Made by a program: the position numbers and the translations under genes
The notes under the pieces: generated by a model
What the model saw: only the letters and a program-made list of their open reading frames with translations
What the model was told of the DNA's origin: nothing
The model's database searches: none
Part shown: positions 47,913-58,700 of the stretch, piece by piece
Numbering within the stretch: position 1 is the first letter of the stretch
Layout of the letters: each line of letters opens with the position of its first letter
DNA from: Apricaphanius iberus
Taxonomy: Eukaryota > Chordata > Actinopteri > Cyprinodontiformes > Aphaniidae
Reading direction: 5' to 3'
NCBI GenBank assembly: GCA_028564705.1
Contig: JAPXFQ010001301.1
Coordinates: 1,028,063-1,092,062 of the forward strand
DNA length: 64,000 nucleotides

Positions 47913-48226
47913 GAGACAGATCTTAAAATTCTATCAGGAGGATGATGCATACCAGCTTTCAGATGTGCTCTATCCAATCTGAATAAACTGGAAGTGGATC
48001 TACAAAGAATCAAAACAAATTTAATTCATAATGTGCTTTTCATATAAGAATTGCATCTCAGACGGCTTTGCAGATTAAAATGAACCCACAAAAAATCACT
48101 CTCGTCCCTCCCCCACAAGAGTGATCAATGTTGTAACCCCTCCCCCCCAGCCAACTCCTGTGCACACACACAGAAGACCCAGGCAGCCACAGCTGACCAC
48201 CGCTTCCAAAGTAGAGTGCTCCCTAA

Positions 48227-48798
48227 AGCTTGGTTTATGCTTGCTGCATGAACATTCCGCACGGAAACGAGACGTGCGGAACCGGCCGAAACGCCTTCGA
48301 GCAGCGTTTATACTTTTTGCGGCTTGTCCCTGCTGATAGCCAATATTCTTGACGACTGAAGGGGGCGGCGTAGGGCTCTACGCCATACATACAACACTAC
48401 ACCATAGTAGAAGTAGTAATCACTGTTGTTTACAAGATGGTGACACACGTGAGCTTAAACAAAGGAGAACTTTTATGCCGTTTACTTAGGAAAAAAGACG
48501 AAAAAGGAGACTGTCCTCTGTCCATTAAAACACTGTTCATCACAGTGATCTCTATCGGCCGAATCAGAAAGATGTCTTTTTACGAACCTCCGGCAATATG
48601 AGCTCTTGTCAGTCCGCCATGTTTTTCCGCGCGGGACCGCCCGCGTAGTTACAAATTTTCCTAGGTGCGCGGTGCGCATATTTTGGGGCGGGCGGAGACC
48701 GCGCGGAGAGGCGCGGTTACTGAAATGACGTAATTTGGCCGCGTGGAGCCGCGTGGAGCCGTGCGGACCTCGCGGATGCGGCGGCATTAAACCAAGCT
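48227..48798. mobile_element. Harbinger-type MITE, 572 bp, TAA duplication
   Basis: The ends are AGCTTGGTTTATGC and, inverted, AGCTTGGTTTAATGC, flanked by TAA at 48224-48226 and 48799-48801, the 3-bp target expected of Harbinger/ISL2EU-like elements. An internal short frame from about 48436 (MVTHVSLNKGELL) may be a scrap of the parental element's gene. The second half is rich in GCGCGGA-type repeats. Confidence 0.82.
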
Positions 48799-48809
48799 TA
48801 AGAGGAAAC

Positions 48810-50140
48810 ACTGGAAGGAAGATTAAAATAACAAGTGAAAATATAAAAAATAGTGAATAAATGTGATAAGATTGGTAAAGCAATGATAAAATATAATCAA
48901 GTAAAACATGCAAAGCAATTAAACAGACCAAATAACAGACAAACCAAATAAATGACAATCAGTTAAAAGCTAGGCTAAAAATGTGAGTCTTGAGTCTGCT
49001 CTTAAAAACATGAATGTTCTCTGTGTCCCTGAAGTTCTCCAGCACCCTGTTCCAGAGGTGAGGGCCATTATAATGGAGAGACACCTCACCATGAGTGTGT
49101 GTCTGGGCTTTACGCATGATAAGGAGATGACTGCCATTGGAGCGCAGAGACCGCAACAGTTCATATGGTAAAAGCAGTTCATCAAAATAAGAAGAACAAG
49201 ACAATAAATCAATTTAAAACCCGTTAAAAGTACCTTAAAATCTATCTTTAAACATACGGGGAGCCCATGTAATGATTTTAGGACCTGTGTAATGTGCTCC
49301 CGCCTTCTGGTCTACGTCAGGACACGAGCTGCTGAGTTTCATAGAAGCTGTAAACTAAATACACTCTTTTTGGGAAGACCAGAAAGCAGGACATTACAGT
49401 TATCAAGTCTAGAGGTATAAAAGCCTACATCACTGCTTATATCTAATCTTGCTGTTTATTTTTATCGCTTTCTCTGTTCTGAAGCATTTGTGATCTTTTT
49501 GTTGAAAGGTGCCATATAAATAAAGCTTTACTTACATAGTTACTTACTATGTTTACATGCAGCCAATAGTCGGGTTATGGTCCGGTTAAGGTCACTATTC
49601 AGGTTTCTGAAACATTCGGAATAACCCGTTTACATGCATCAGTAGGCAGTTAGATTGAGAGCAGAGAGAGTTACTCCATTGTATGCCAGAGGGCGCATAC
49701 TAGAAGTTCCTCTACTCAAAACACCAAGATTCCTTGTTGATAGGACATGCGCAGAACACAAATCACTCTTCCTTTTGATGGGGATATGCTGATATGCATT
49801 TACATGACAAAATATTCAGGTTAGAAAAGGGGTAGCCCAGGGGTAATGTTGGGTTTTTAAAAACCCGAATATGAGCAGATTCTTGTTTTTGCCTGTGTTA
49901 ACATGGCATGCATGACCAGGTTATTGCTAATATTCTGGTTTTGAACTGGTTATTGGCTACTTGTAAACATAGTCAGTGTCTCTGTTTAGGCAAAAGAGAA
50001 TGGGGTGGACTCTGGCAATGTTCTTTAGGTGATAAAAACCTGTTTTAGTAATGTTTTTAATGTGAGGAATAAAAGTCAGGTCAGAGTTTAAAAAAAAAAA
50101 TCACACCCAGGTTCTTCACTTGTAAAGGATTAAAAGACAG
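48810..50140 (-). pseudogene. LINE RT C-terminus and 3' end, with two small insertions
   Basis: The minus-strand frame 48959-49204 ends with GEVSLHYNGPHLWNRVLE, an HVFKSRLKTH segment and FSLAF, a CR1/L2-type C-terminus. More RT sequence is seen at 49205-49435. It is then interrupted by a short plus-strand LINE/SINE tail (about 49440-49546, AAGGTGCCATATAAATAAAG) and by the MITE at 49547-49972. LINE sequence resumes at 49973-50140. It is 5'-truncated and degenerate. Confidence 0.72.
49547..49972. mobile_element. MITE with CTATGTTTACA ends, about 426 bp
   Basis: Inverted ends read CTATGTTTACATGCAGCCAATA on the left and CTATGTTTACAAGTAGCCAATA on the complement of the right. Internal GGTTA/CCCGAAT-type motifs occur in both orientations. 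The duplication is unclear, so I do not assign a superfamily. Confidence 0.75.
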
Positions 50141-50149
50141 TTGTTATAG

Positions 50150-51310
50150 GAAATATTATTGCAGTTATAAGCTTTTTATTCAATACTCACAGTACCTAGA
50201 TAAAACACTTAACTGAACATTGCTTATTTATGTTGAATTAGTGCTGAGTTATGCTTTGTTATGCTGATTTGATAAAATACAACAACCCATTGTCTGTAGA
50301 CGTCCATGTTGCCTCATGACAGATCTTGTGCTTACTTGCGGACAGATCCCATGTTGTTCTGTGACTGATCTTGTGATTATCCTCTGATGCATAGAATAGA
50401 GTGTTCATTATCTTCTCATAACTGCTGAAACTGCTACTACCCTGTATGATGTTTTTGTTCTCTCAGAGCCGAGTAATGAATCAGTCAGAAGCTGATCCAT
50501 TAGGGTGTGGTTAAATCAGTATACATATACTTGTGACTTTGTGAAGAACCTCAAAACTCCCTATGGGCTCTCCATGTGCATGTAAAATAAACTTAGTATT
50601 TTTCTCCATTGAAGCCATTGTTTTCCACCACAGTTTTGGCATCATGAAACGGCCCCGAGCACGTCTGTCGGACACCCGATAGGAGGGAACTGCGCACTTG
50701 GGTGTTTGAATACCAATCTCCGAACCTCGTATAGTCTTCAGAGTTGGGAGACTCCATCAGGGTTCCGATTGACTACGACGGGGATTGTACCTAAATTCGT
50801 CTGAGAGACCAAGCCCGGTGAGCTAAATTGATTTCATCCTTTAGTTAAAATATAGGACTATATTGGAGTCTTGCCTATAACTTAGGACAAAAAAAAAAAA
50901 ACATACAAATTCTAATCTGTAGTTTTACTAATACAAATTATATTTTCCTTGCTTTTTTGGTCAGCTATTTTCATTCTAATTGGGAGAGCCACCTTTTCTG
51001 TTTTATGTGTCTGTGCTGGCTAACATTGTTATAATAGACGAGATCGGGTGTATACTAGTTGATGAGCCCCGTGAGTCACTTGAAATGCTGTGAGCTTTTT
51101 TTTCCCTTTGTTTTAAAGCAAGACCAGTTAGTGGAAGAAAAATCTGTGCGCTCCTTAGCATGATCAGTTAGTGAATAAAGTAAAGCTGTGAGATTTCTAT
51201 GGAGATCAGCTAGTCAAAGAGGAATTATAAACGAATAAATATGGGTAATGTAGGAGAAAAGGGTGGTTTCTCCCAAGGGGCCCTGAAATTTGTTTTATGA
51301 ATCATGTAAA
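50150..51310 (+). mobile_element. Third retrovirus scrap: LTR, leader and gag start
   Basis: An LTR-like stretch with a polyadenylation signal (AAATAAAC at about 50585) ends near TTCCACCACA (50635). A TTTGGCATCATGAAACGG stretch at the primer position and a leader of about 600 bp follow. At 51241 a frame begins ATG-GGT-AAT (Met-Gly-Asn, the classical myristoylated Gag start) and runs 20 codons to a TGA. Nothing retroviral follows before the (AC)n at about 51310. No 3' LTR is seen, so it is a truncated remnant. The LTR start is not fixed. Confidence 0.5.
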
Positions 51311-51338
51311 AACACACACACACACATACACACACATA
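51310..51338 (+). repeat. (AC)n microsatellite
   Basis: A short AC tract with two ACAT interruptions lies at the right edge of the retroviral scrap. Confidence 0.85.
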
Positions 51339-51699
51339 ACTTAACATAATTTAAAATGGTAAGATTTGTAATTATCTATGCGGTGAATGTGAAATACATG
51401 TATTTCCTGAAGGTGGGTCTCTCAGTCAGACTGAATTGAAGAATCTTAGAAACAGTCTTGACGTCTTATAAAGTCTTATAAAAAAAAAAAATCTCTCTTA
51501 TATTAGAAAGAATACAGTAAGTGATGTTGAAAAAAATAATTTGAAGTGCAAAGATATTCTAAATGAATACAGTAGATGGATGTTTGAGATGGTTGGAATC
51601 TGATACTTTTTTAAAAATTAGATTAAAAAAAATTCAAATGTGTAATAACCAACAGAAAATCGCACATCAATGGATTGACATAAATAACGAGAGAAAAAA
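51339..51699. other. Unassigned AT-rich DNA
   Basis: No feature is recognised apart from A-runs at about 51481-51492 and 51626-51631. Confidence 0.45.
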
Positions 51700-51940
51700 C
51701 ATAAAAATAAAACCTTAACAAAGTAAACATAAACTGAGAACAAATTTAATTCCATTTACACATTCAAAAAGGAGTGGGAAGAAGTATGAACTTATTTTAT
51801 CCCACCCCTTATTAACAAATCAGTATTATTTAATTAGTTAGCCTCCGGGCAATACAGAAATAACTATAGCAAAAATAAAAATAATGGAACACTAGTAATA
51901 ATTATGTTAATGCAACTATATCAGTAACCACAGCATCAAC

Positions 51941-51976
<36 letters not shown>

Positions 51977-52975
51977 CTATAATAATAACGATAATAATGA
52001 ATAAACTGCCAACGGTAATAATGTTTACTGTCTACAATACTACTTCTACTATCAATAATGACAGAAATAATAATACTTTACCACTAGCACCACCTCTAAG
52101 AGCAACAACAAGAACAATAATAATAATAATAATAATAATGATGATGATAACAATACAACATCAAACAACAATAATGATAGCAATAACATCCGCTAAAAAA
52201 GAGAGAAAATAAAAGAAACAGCACCCCATCAAATTCAAACACCCTCTTCATTTCTATACCTCGTATAAATTTTAATATATTTTTTGAAACTGCTTCATAT
52301 TTGGACTTTCCCTGAGCTTCCTCATTAAACTGTTCCACAGCTTAACTCCACAAACTGAAATGCAAAATGTTTTCCTTGTTGTGCGTACCTGAAGAATTCT
52401 GGAATTAAATTGCCCCCTTAAGTTATAACCCCCTTCCCTCCCAGTGTATCATTTTTGAATGTTTTCTGGTAAGGAGATTGTTTTTTGCTTTGAATAATAG
52501 TTATATAATAAAAAAAATTTTATGTACTGTCTGAAATTCCACAATGTCTGAATTTGAAAGTTTTGACTGCAAAAATAATGAATTAGTGTGATCCCAGTAC
52601 CCTGCCCCATGAATAATCTTTATTGCTTTCTTTTGCAAAATGAGTAGTGGGTGTATTGTACTAATGAAAGTATAACCCTAGACTTCCGCACAGTAACTGA
52701 GGTATGGAAGAACTAATGAACAGTAAAGTATTCGGAGTCATTTATAATCCAGTACCTGTTTTGCTTTAATACTGCGGTGGATCGTGACATTTTTTATATG
52801 TTTAATTTCTGATTTCCAATTAATTTTGTCATCTATGGTCATCCCCAAAAAATGTTTTTCATTCACTCTTTCAATAGTTACTCTCTTCAGCTGTATATCC
52901 AAATGAGTTTTGTGCTTACCAAAAAGTATCATTCTTGTTTTGCTCATATTCAATGATAATTTATTTATGTCCTTT
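51700..52975 (-). pseudogene. LINE reverse transcriptase C-terminal fragment plus 3' UTR
   Basis: This minus-strand RT fragment differs from the L2 copies. It reads MNMSKTRMILFG, HFLGMTIDDKINWKSEIKHI, LYCSLVLPYLSYCAEV-like, LLILQKKAIKIIHGAGYWDH and, near 52260-52370, CGVKLWNSLMRKLRESPNM. These are the post-catalytic and thumb blocks of a non-LTR RT, possibly the Rex1/RTE side of fish LINEs; I cannot fix the clade. The catalytic YADD region is missing (5' truncation at about 52975). The 3' untranslated region contains AAT-type microsatellites and ends near the TTCCCACTCCTTTTTGAA segment at about 51760. Confidence 0.75.
51939..52148. repeat. (AAT)n microsatellite cluster
   Basis: AAT arrays lie at 51939-51975 and 52117-52145 (then ATG repeats), with a looser AAT-rich stretch between them, inside the 3' UTR of the minus-strand LINE fragment. 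The Ile-rich frame across them is repeat translation. Confidence 0.85.
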
Positions 52976-53724
52976 CCATTATTACAGCCCTCACGTCTGG
53001 AACAGGCTGCCGGAGGACCTCAAGGCCGTAGAGAACGTTCATGTATTTAAGAATAGGCTCAGGACTCACTTTTTAGTCTAGCTTTTAAATGACTACTACT
53101 TACTCAGCCTGTTGAGCGGCACTGCTTGCTTAGATTATTTATTTATTTATTTATTTATTTTTTTTTTAATCTTAACTATAGTTAAGTTTGAATACAGAAT
53201 TTATGTTTTACATTTTTACTTTCTTCATTATCACATTTATTTTTTTATCCATATTAGCTTTTGTCATTTTACATATTTTAATCCTTCCAGTGTTTCCTCT
53301 GTGGAGCCCTCTGCCTCGGTGGGCAGCGGCAGCCTGGGCGCTCCTCCGGTAGTGCCTGGGGGTGGTGGGGGTTTCCGCCCTCCCTCCCTGGGCGCCCTGG
53401 TTCGGTGCCTCGGCTGCTAACATAGATCTGCTTCAGTCGAGGCAGATGGCTCCCCTGATGGCGTGTCGTTCCCATCAGATGGGAACCAGGTCCATAAATA
53501 TTGGGACATCGACAATGCTAACATTTTTGGCTCCATACACCACCACAATGGATATCAGATGAAACGAACAAGATGTGCTTTAACTGCAGACTGTCAGCTT
53601 TTACTTGAGGGTATTTACATCCAAATCAGGTGAACGGTGTAGGAATTACAACAGTTTGCATATGTGCCTCCCACTTGTTAAGGGACCAAAAGTAATGGGA
53701 CAGAATAAGAACCATAAATGAAAC

Positions 53725-54767
53725 TTATACATTTGAATACTTGGTTGCAAATCCTTTGCAGTCAATTACAGCCTGAAGTCTGGAACACATAGACATGCCC
53801 AGACGTTGGGTTTCATCCCTGGTGATGCTCTGACAGGCCTCTACTGCAACAGTCTTCAGTTCCTGCTTGTTCCTGGGGCATTTTCCCTTCAGTTTTGTCT
53901 TCAGCAAGTGAAATGCATGCTCAATCGGATTCAGGTCAGGTGATTGACTTGGCCATTGCAAAACAATCCACTTATTTCCCTTCAAAAACTCTTTGGTTGC
54001 TTTTGCAGTAAGCTTTGGGTCATTGTCCATCTGCACTGTGAGGCGCCGTCCAATGAGTTCTGAGGCATTTGGCTGAATATGAGCAGATAATATTGCCTGA
54101 AACACTTCAGAATTCATCTTGCTGCTTTTGTCAGCAGTCACATCATCAATAAATACAAGAGAACCAGTTCCACTGGCAGCCATACATGCCCACGCCATGA
54201 CACTTCCAGCACCATGCTTCACTGATGATGTGGTATGCTTAGGATCATGAGCAGTTCCTTTCCGTCTCCATACTCTTCTCTTCCCATCACTCTGGTACAA
54301 GTTGATCTGGGTCTCATCTGTCCATAGGATGTTGTTCCAGAACTGTGAAGGCTTTTTTAGATGTTTGGCAAACTCTAATCTGGCCTTCCTGTTTTGGGGC
54401 TCACCAATGGTTTACATCTTGTGGTGAACCTTCTGTATTCACACTGGTGGAGTCTTCTCTTGATTGTTGACTTTGACACAGATACACCTACCTCCTGGGG
54501 AGTGTTCTTGATCTGGCCAACTGTTGTGAAGGGTGTTTTCTTCACCAGGGAAATGATTCTTCGGTCATCCACCACAGTTGTTTTTCGTGGTCTTCCGGGT
54601 CTTTTGGTGTTGCTGAGCTCACCAGTTCGTTCCTTCTTTTTGAGAATGTTTCAAACTGTAGTTTTGGCCACGCCTAATGTTTTTACTATCTCTCTGATAG
54701 GTTTCTTTTGTTTTTTCAGCCTAATGATGGCTTGTTTCACTGATAGTGACTCTCTTTGGATCTCATG
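53725..54767 (-). pseudogene. Tc1 transposase (DDE), two lesions
   Basis: The gene is almost full length. The N-terminus starts MRSKESLSVKQAIIRLKKQ near 54767, followed by a first helix-turn-helix (EIVKTLGVAKTTV, then a TGA stop), a GRPRKT AT-hook-like motif and a second DNA-binding part (GVSVSKSTIKRRLHQ). A frame change lies near 54380 after CKPLVSPK. The catalytic half reads LWTDE-like at about 54310-54330, GAGSVMAWACM, VQMDNDPKLTAK (second Asp) and WPSQSPDLNPIEHAFHLLK (third acidic residue, Glu). It is about 340 residues in sum, the family norm. One stop plus one frameshift make it inactive. Confidence 0.9.
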
Positions 54768-54973
54768 TTGACAGTTGACAGCAACAGATTCCAAATGCAA
54801 ATAGCACACTTGAAATGAACTCTGGACCTTTTATCTGCTCATTGTAATTGGGATAATGAGGGAATAAGATACACCTGGCCATGGAACAGCTGAGAAGCCA
54901 ATTGTCCCATTACTTTTGGTCCCTTAACAAGTGGGAGGCACATATGCAAACTGTTGTAATTCCTACACCGTTC

Positions 54974-55669
54974 TGAAAAGAGCTTGACAGAGTTTGGACC
55001 CAAAACAAGACCACAATTCAGAAAGATAAGGGGTTTTATTTACAAAGTTTAAAGAATGTGCACTCTGGAGGCGGGTAGCTTCAGGATGGGCACGGCCAGG
55101 TCATATACTGCAAGGGAGACAGACTGGTGAATAAAAGCAAGTAGAACCAGGCAGGAATTAACCAATAGAAACTAGAACGTACCCCAAAAGGCAGCTGCTC
55201 AGGAGTCTTCAGCTGGGTAAAGTATTGGGAGCAGGGGTGTTCAAGATGTCCAGGAAAGATCAAAAGCAGAGTTGAAAAAAAATCACTTAACAGGGCAGGA
55301 GTTCAAAAGGTCCATGATCCAAAATTCAGTAGTCCAATTCAGTCCAGGTCAATTCTCCAGAGAGGCAGTGAAAATCCAAGGTCCAGAAGGCTGAAATCAG
55401 AGTCCAGAAACAGGCAGGGTTCGATGCACAATAGTATGTCCGTTTTACCATGGATTGGGCAGAGGCAGAGGTCAGATAACAGGGAGTCAGGTACACAATG
55501 ACGCAGTCAGACGTGAACGCTTAATAGCTGTGACAGGTAGTGGCAACAGACAATCTCGCACTGAGTGGCTGCAGGGCAGGAGCTTAAATAGGGAGCTGCC
55601 CAGGTGGGACCAATCAGCCAATTAGCAGGCTGGTGAGCAGGAGAAAACATGACAGTGCAGAGCATGACA
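54974..55669 (-). mobile_element. Solo LTR inside the Tc1 right inverted repeat
   Basis: A 696-bp unit beginning TG and ending CA is flanked by a perfect 5-bp duplication CGTTC (54969-54973 and 55670-55674). Read on the minus strand it begins TGTCATGCTCTGC, has TATTTAAG (complement at 55583-55590) and AATAAA (complement at 55035-55040), and ends AGCTCTTTTCA: a normal LTR layout. The 5-bp duplication favours a Ty3/Gypsy-type element. Comparing the two Tc1 inverted repeats defines the insertion exactly. Confidence 0.9.
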
Positions 55670-56208
55670 CGTTCACCTGATTTGGATGTAAATATCCTCA
55701 AATAAAAGCTGACAGTCTGCAGTTAAAGCACATCTTGTTCGTTTCATTTGATATCCATTGTGGTGGTGTATAGAGCCAAAAATGTTAGCATTGTGTCGAT
55801 GTCCCAATATTTATGGTATGTATGGTCTTACGTGTTTTGGGAAGGTATCTATGTGTACGTGTGTTTGTTTGTAGATGTGTGCCAGTGTGTGTTTGGAAAA
55901 CGGGGTTTGGGAATGGGGAACTGTTGTATTGTTTTTACAATTGTGGGGAAGGGATGGGAATGTAGGTTATGTGGGGTCATTTTAATCTGTACAGCACTTT
56001 GAGCTGCATTTTTTTGTATGAAAAGCGCTTTATAAAAAAAAGTGTGATTGATTGATTGATTGACTGGTCCTACATGTTAAAATTTATAAAAGGATCTCAC
56101 TAGGTTTAGGCACCATTCTCAAATGTCAGGATTAGAAAATGAGTCAGGTTAATGTTAGGTAATAGTCGTCAAACCTTAGGGTTAGTAATAATAAATCATT
56201 TAGGCAAA

Positions 56209-56640
56209 TCAATCAGAGGCGAGAAAGGCAGGACCCTGTCTTTGAGCCAGGAAAAACCCTGAATCAGCGACTCTTTGTACTGACGTCAGAGGAAAATAGG
56301 GCTGAAACCGAACCTCATCCATACACAGCTCATGGAGCAAATGGTGAAACTCTCCAAACTCAGGATGCCTCAGAAGAATACACACGTCGAAAATGCACAC
56401 AACGACAACATAGTCTGGTTTTAATGATTAAATAAAACAAAGCCACTCTCTCGACATGATCCACCATGTTGTAAACTAGCAACAGAGAAATCCTCACCCA
56501 CAAACCGATGTGTCAAGTTGACGAGCCGATGCAGACTAGTGTACAAAAAGCCGGGTTTTAACTTTAAAGCATCAACTTTCGTCCTTTCGAGCGATTTGAC
56601 GCCTGGACGCGCTGACTGGGTTGAACGTGTCAAAAGTCAG
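56209..56640 (-). pseudogene. Harbinger/PIF-type N-terminal remnant
   Basis: The minus-strand frame 56209-56400 reads HPEFGEFHHLLHELCMDEVR followed by FQPYF, which resembles the segment just before the conserved nuclease part of fish PIF/Harbinger proteins. The preceding frame 56421-56633 (-) may be its upstream part but has no motif. Nothing of the DDE domain is present. Confidence 0.55.
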
Positions 56641-56689
56641 AAACATACAGCAAGTCATTATTCTGTAGCCTAAAAAAAAGGTTTTAACG

Positions 56690-56880
56690 CACAGTTCCCT
56701 GCATGTTTTAGATGTTTTGCTGCTTTAACCTACCTGATTAGGCTGATTGCAATTCAGGAAAAGCCTACTAATCAGCCATCAATTGAAATCAGGTGTGCTG
56801 AAGCAGAGGCACATTTAAAATCTGCTCGGAGGAGTAAGGGTGGAGAACCTGGTTACACTGAGGCTCTATTAGGTTTAGGA
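56690..56880. repeat. Small palindromic MITE-like repeat
   Basis: The left half (GCATGTTTTAGATGTTTTGC and CTACCTGATT) is inverted in the right half (complement of GCAGATTTTAAATGTGCC and CACACCTGATT). The fold-back structure without coding capacity suggests a small MITE. The ends are approximate. Confidence 0.6.
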
Positions 56881-57004
56881 GGCAGTTAATATTTTGCATG
56901 CAGGCAGGTTAGCTAGGATCATCCTTAAAGGGATAGTTTGCATTTTTAAACATGAAGTTCGATGCCATCCTTACCAGCAGCATAGTGAATACACATTCCC
57001 TGGT

Positions 57005-57862
57005 TAGGGATGGGTACCAATATTCACTGCCATAAACAAGTGACTATGGCATAAACGGTAGCAATATGACCGAAAAGCAGCACACGTTTCAGTGCCTCAT
57101 TTCAGTTCTTTTTTCCCCCCTGAGAAGTCAAACACTTTGGGTTCTGGGCATGTTATCAGTCAAGCAATGTCCTGTGTCACCAGAAAAGGTAATCATGTCT
57201 ATCTCTTTGCAAAAAAATGCTAAACCTTTCAAAATTAATGCATTAATGCGGGTCGATTAATTAATTAATGCATGCACAAAATACCGCCCTGTTTATAATT
57301 CAACCCACACCACATCAGTTCTTTCTAACCAGCCAAACCATGGATTGCTATGCAGCAGCATGTGTCTGTGTTCCTAAATGACATGAGTATATTATTATTG
57401 GCACATCGGGTTGATATGATTATAAGTTTATAAGTTGTCTATGGGAATTATCCTTGCAGTCCACTTGGGATGTCAGCTCGCTATGCATGGTGCAGAGGTT
57501 AAATGCGCCGTATTTATGTTGATTTATGCATGTTGGTTCACTGTACAACTTCAGTACATTTCATAGTGATTCACTGCTGTGTTAAAATGTGAAATTATTC
57601 AGGTAAAGGGATGTTTAATTTGTTCTTTATTTACACTGAAAACTAGTTTTCTGGTTATTTAGGAATGTTGAAATAATTTATAGCTAATCTGTGATTAACT
57701 AGATCAAAATTTTTAATCGTTTGACAGCCCTACTAAAAATGTAAAAAATATAAGGGTTTTTGGGCGAAGTTTATATGTTTCCATTCTTTAAGCACCGTTT
57801 TGAGTACTGTTTAGAGCACCATTTAAGCACCGGTGCCATTTCAAAATTATTACTCATCCCTA
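57005..57862. mobile_element. hAT-type MITE in Kolobok left arm, itself interrupted
   Basis: The ends are TAGGGATGGGTACCAATA and, inverted, TAGGGATGAGTAATAATTTTG. The flanks TCCCTGGT and CTCCTGGT share the last six bases, as an aged 8-bp duplication would. Within it, about 57220-57733 has ATTAATGCATTAATGCGG at one side and AATCGTTTGACAGCCCTA at the other, the usual ends of another fish hAT MITE family. Confidence 0.75.
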
Positions 57863-58597
57863 CTCCTGGTCAGAACTCTTGCTGTTTGTAGTTTTTCCAA
57901 GAAAGTAGTCCAGCTAGTTTCTGGGACCATCAAACCATGCCGTTTTGCTTCAGAAAATTATATGCGCTTGAAAGCATGATTCATTTGCATCATACAAAAA
58001 AAAATGCCGGCCAAAATTCACACCTAACTATTATTTCGCAGTATTTTTGTTATATTCCAATTAATCCACACTGTGGCCAGTGTCAACAGTTGTGAACCGA
58101 TCAGCTGTTTCATTGTCGAATGCACAACTAGTCGACTACATGTCTGACTACAAAACCTAAATCTGATTATGAAACACATTTTAGCACAACACGAAAGTTA
58201 TACCTTTATGAACCGGAGTATACAGATGCCAAACTTCAACAAATGGAGCTAGAACAGGCACAGAGAGAGGGGACAGAAGTGCTCCAAGCTGAAGTGCAGG
58301 TGAGATGCGAAAAAAATGCATACCTTTGTAAACATGAGATCAAATGTTTTTTGAATGCAAGGCTAAAGCTCAATTGTTTCATACAGTGTTCTGAGTAGAC
58401 TGTATATCTCTATATACTGTTTTCATATAGGTCCAGGAGATGAGGTTTGCTGATTTGCTAAACACATCACTAGCCAATGGTCGATAGATAACTCCATGCT
58501 ATTTTTATCCCAGTAAACATGTTCTCAGTGTAAACACATTAGCTTCAAAATAATTTGGTGGTAGGCGGCATCAAATTAGTTAGTAGACAGAACTTAC

Positions 58598-58700
58598 CTG
58601 GGGTACTGGTACAGCAGCACTCTTCAAAATAGTTTTTTTCCTCTTTCCTGTTAGTTTTGGGATGTAATCATCCTCGCTGAAGTGTGCACTACAGACAAAA
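58598..58700 (-). pseudogene. THAP zinc-finger C-terminal half, with splice donor
   Basis: The minus strand reads VCSAHFSEDDYIPKLTGKRK, KTILKSA and AVPVPQ, then GTAAGT. CxxH plus the AVP box are the C-terminal signature of the THAP DNA-binding domain, used by P-element, Kolobok and many host proteins. The N-terminal CxxC half is not readable upstream, and a stop lies in frame about 35 bp before. It is placed inside the Kolobok-like element, so it is most likely that element's DNA-binding domain. Confidence 0.78.

Larger units (their letters stand above)
53491..55816 (-). mobile_element. Tc1-type transposon with long inverted repeats
   Basis: The ends read CCATAAATATTGGGACATCGAC on the left and, inverted, the same with one extra T-containing triplet on the right. 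The inverted repeats are about 210-220 bp (left 53491-53705; right from about 54903, interrupted by the solo LTR, then to 55816). The transposase is on the minus strand at 53725-54767. The element lies within the 3' UTR of a LINE. Confidence 0.9.
52979..56064 (+). mobile_element. LINE 3' end (plus strand), split by Tc1
   Basis: The coding end at 52981-53082 reads PHVWNRLPEDLKAVENVHVF, a KNRLRTHF segment and a stop. The 3' untranslated region follows (53083-53490; an ATTT repeat at 53137-53160 and a GC-rich block at 53290-53450). After the Tc1 element (53491-55816) the LINE end continues to AGCACTTTGAGCTGCATTTT, GCGCTTTATAAA and the (GATT)n tail at 56041-56064. Only the last roughly 700 bp of the LINE were copied, which is typical 5' truncation. 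Confidence 0.8.
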
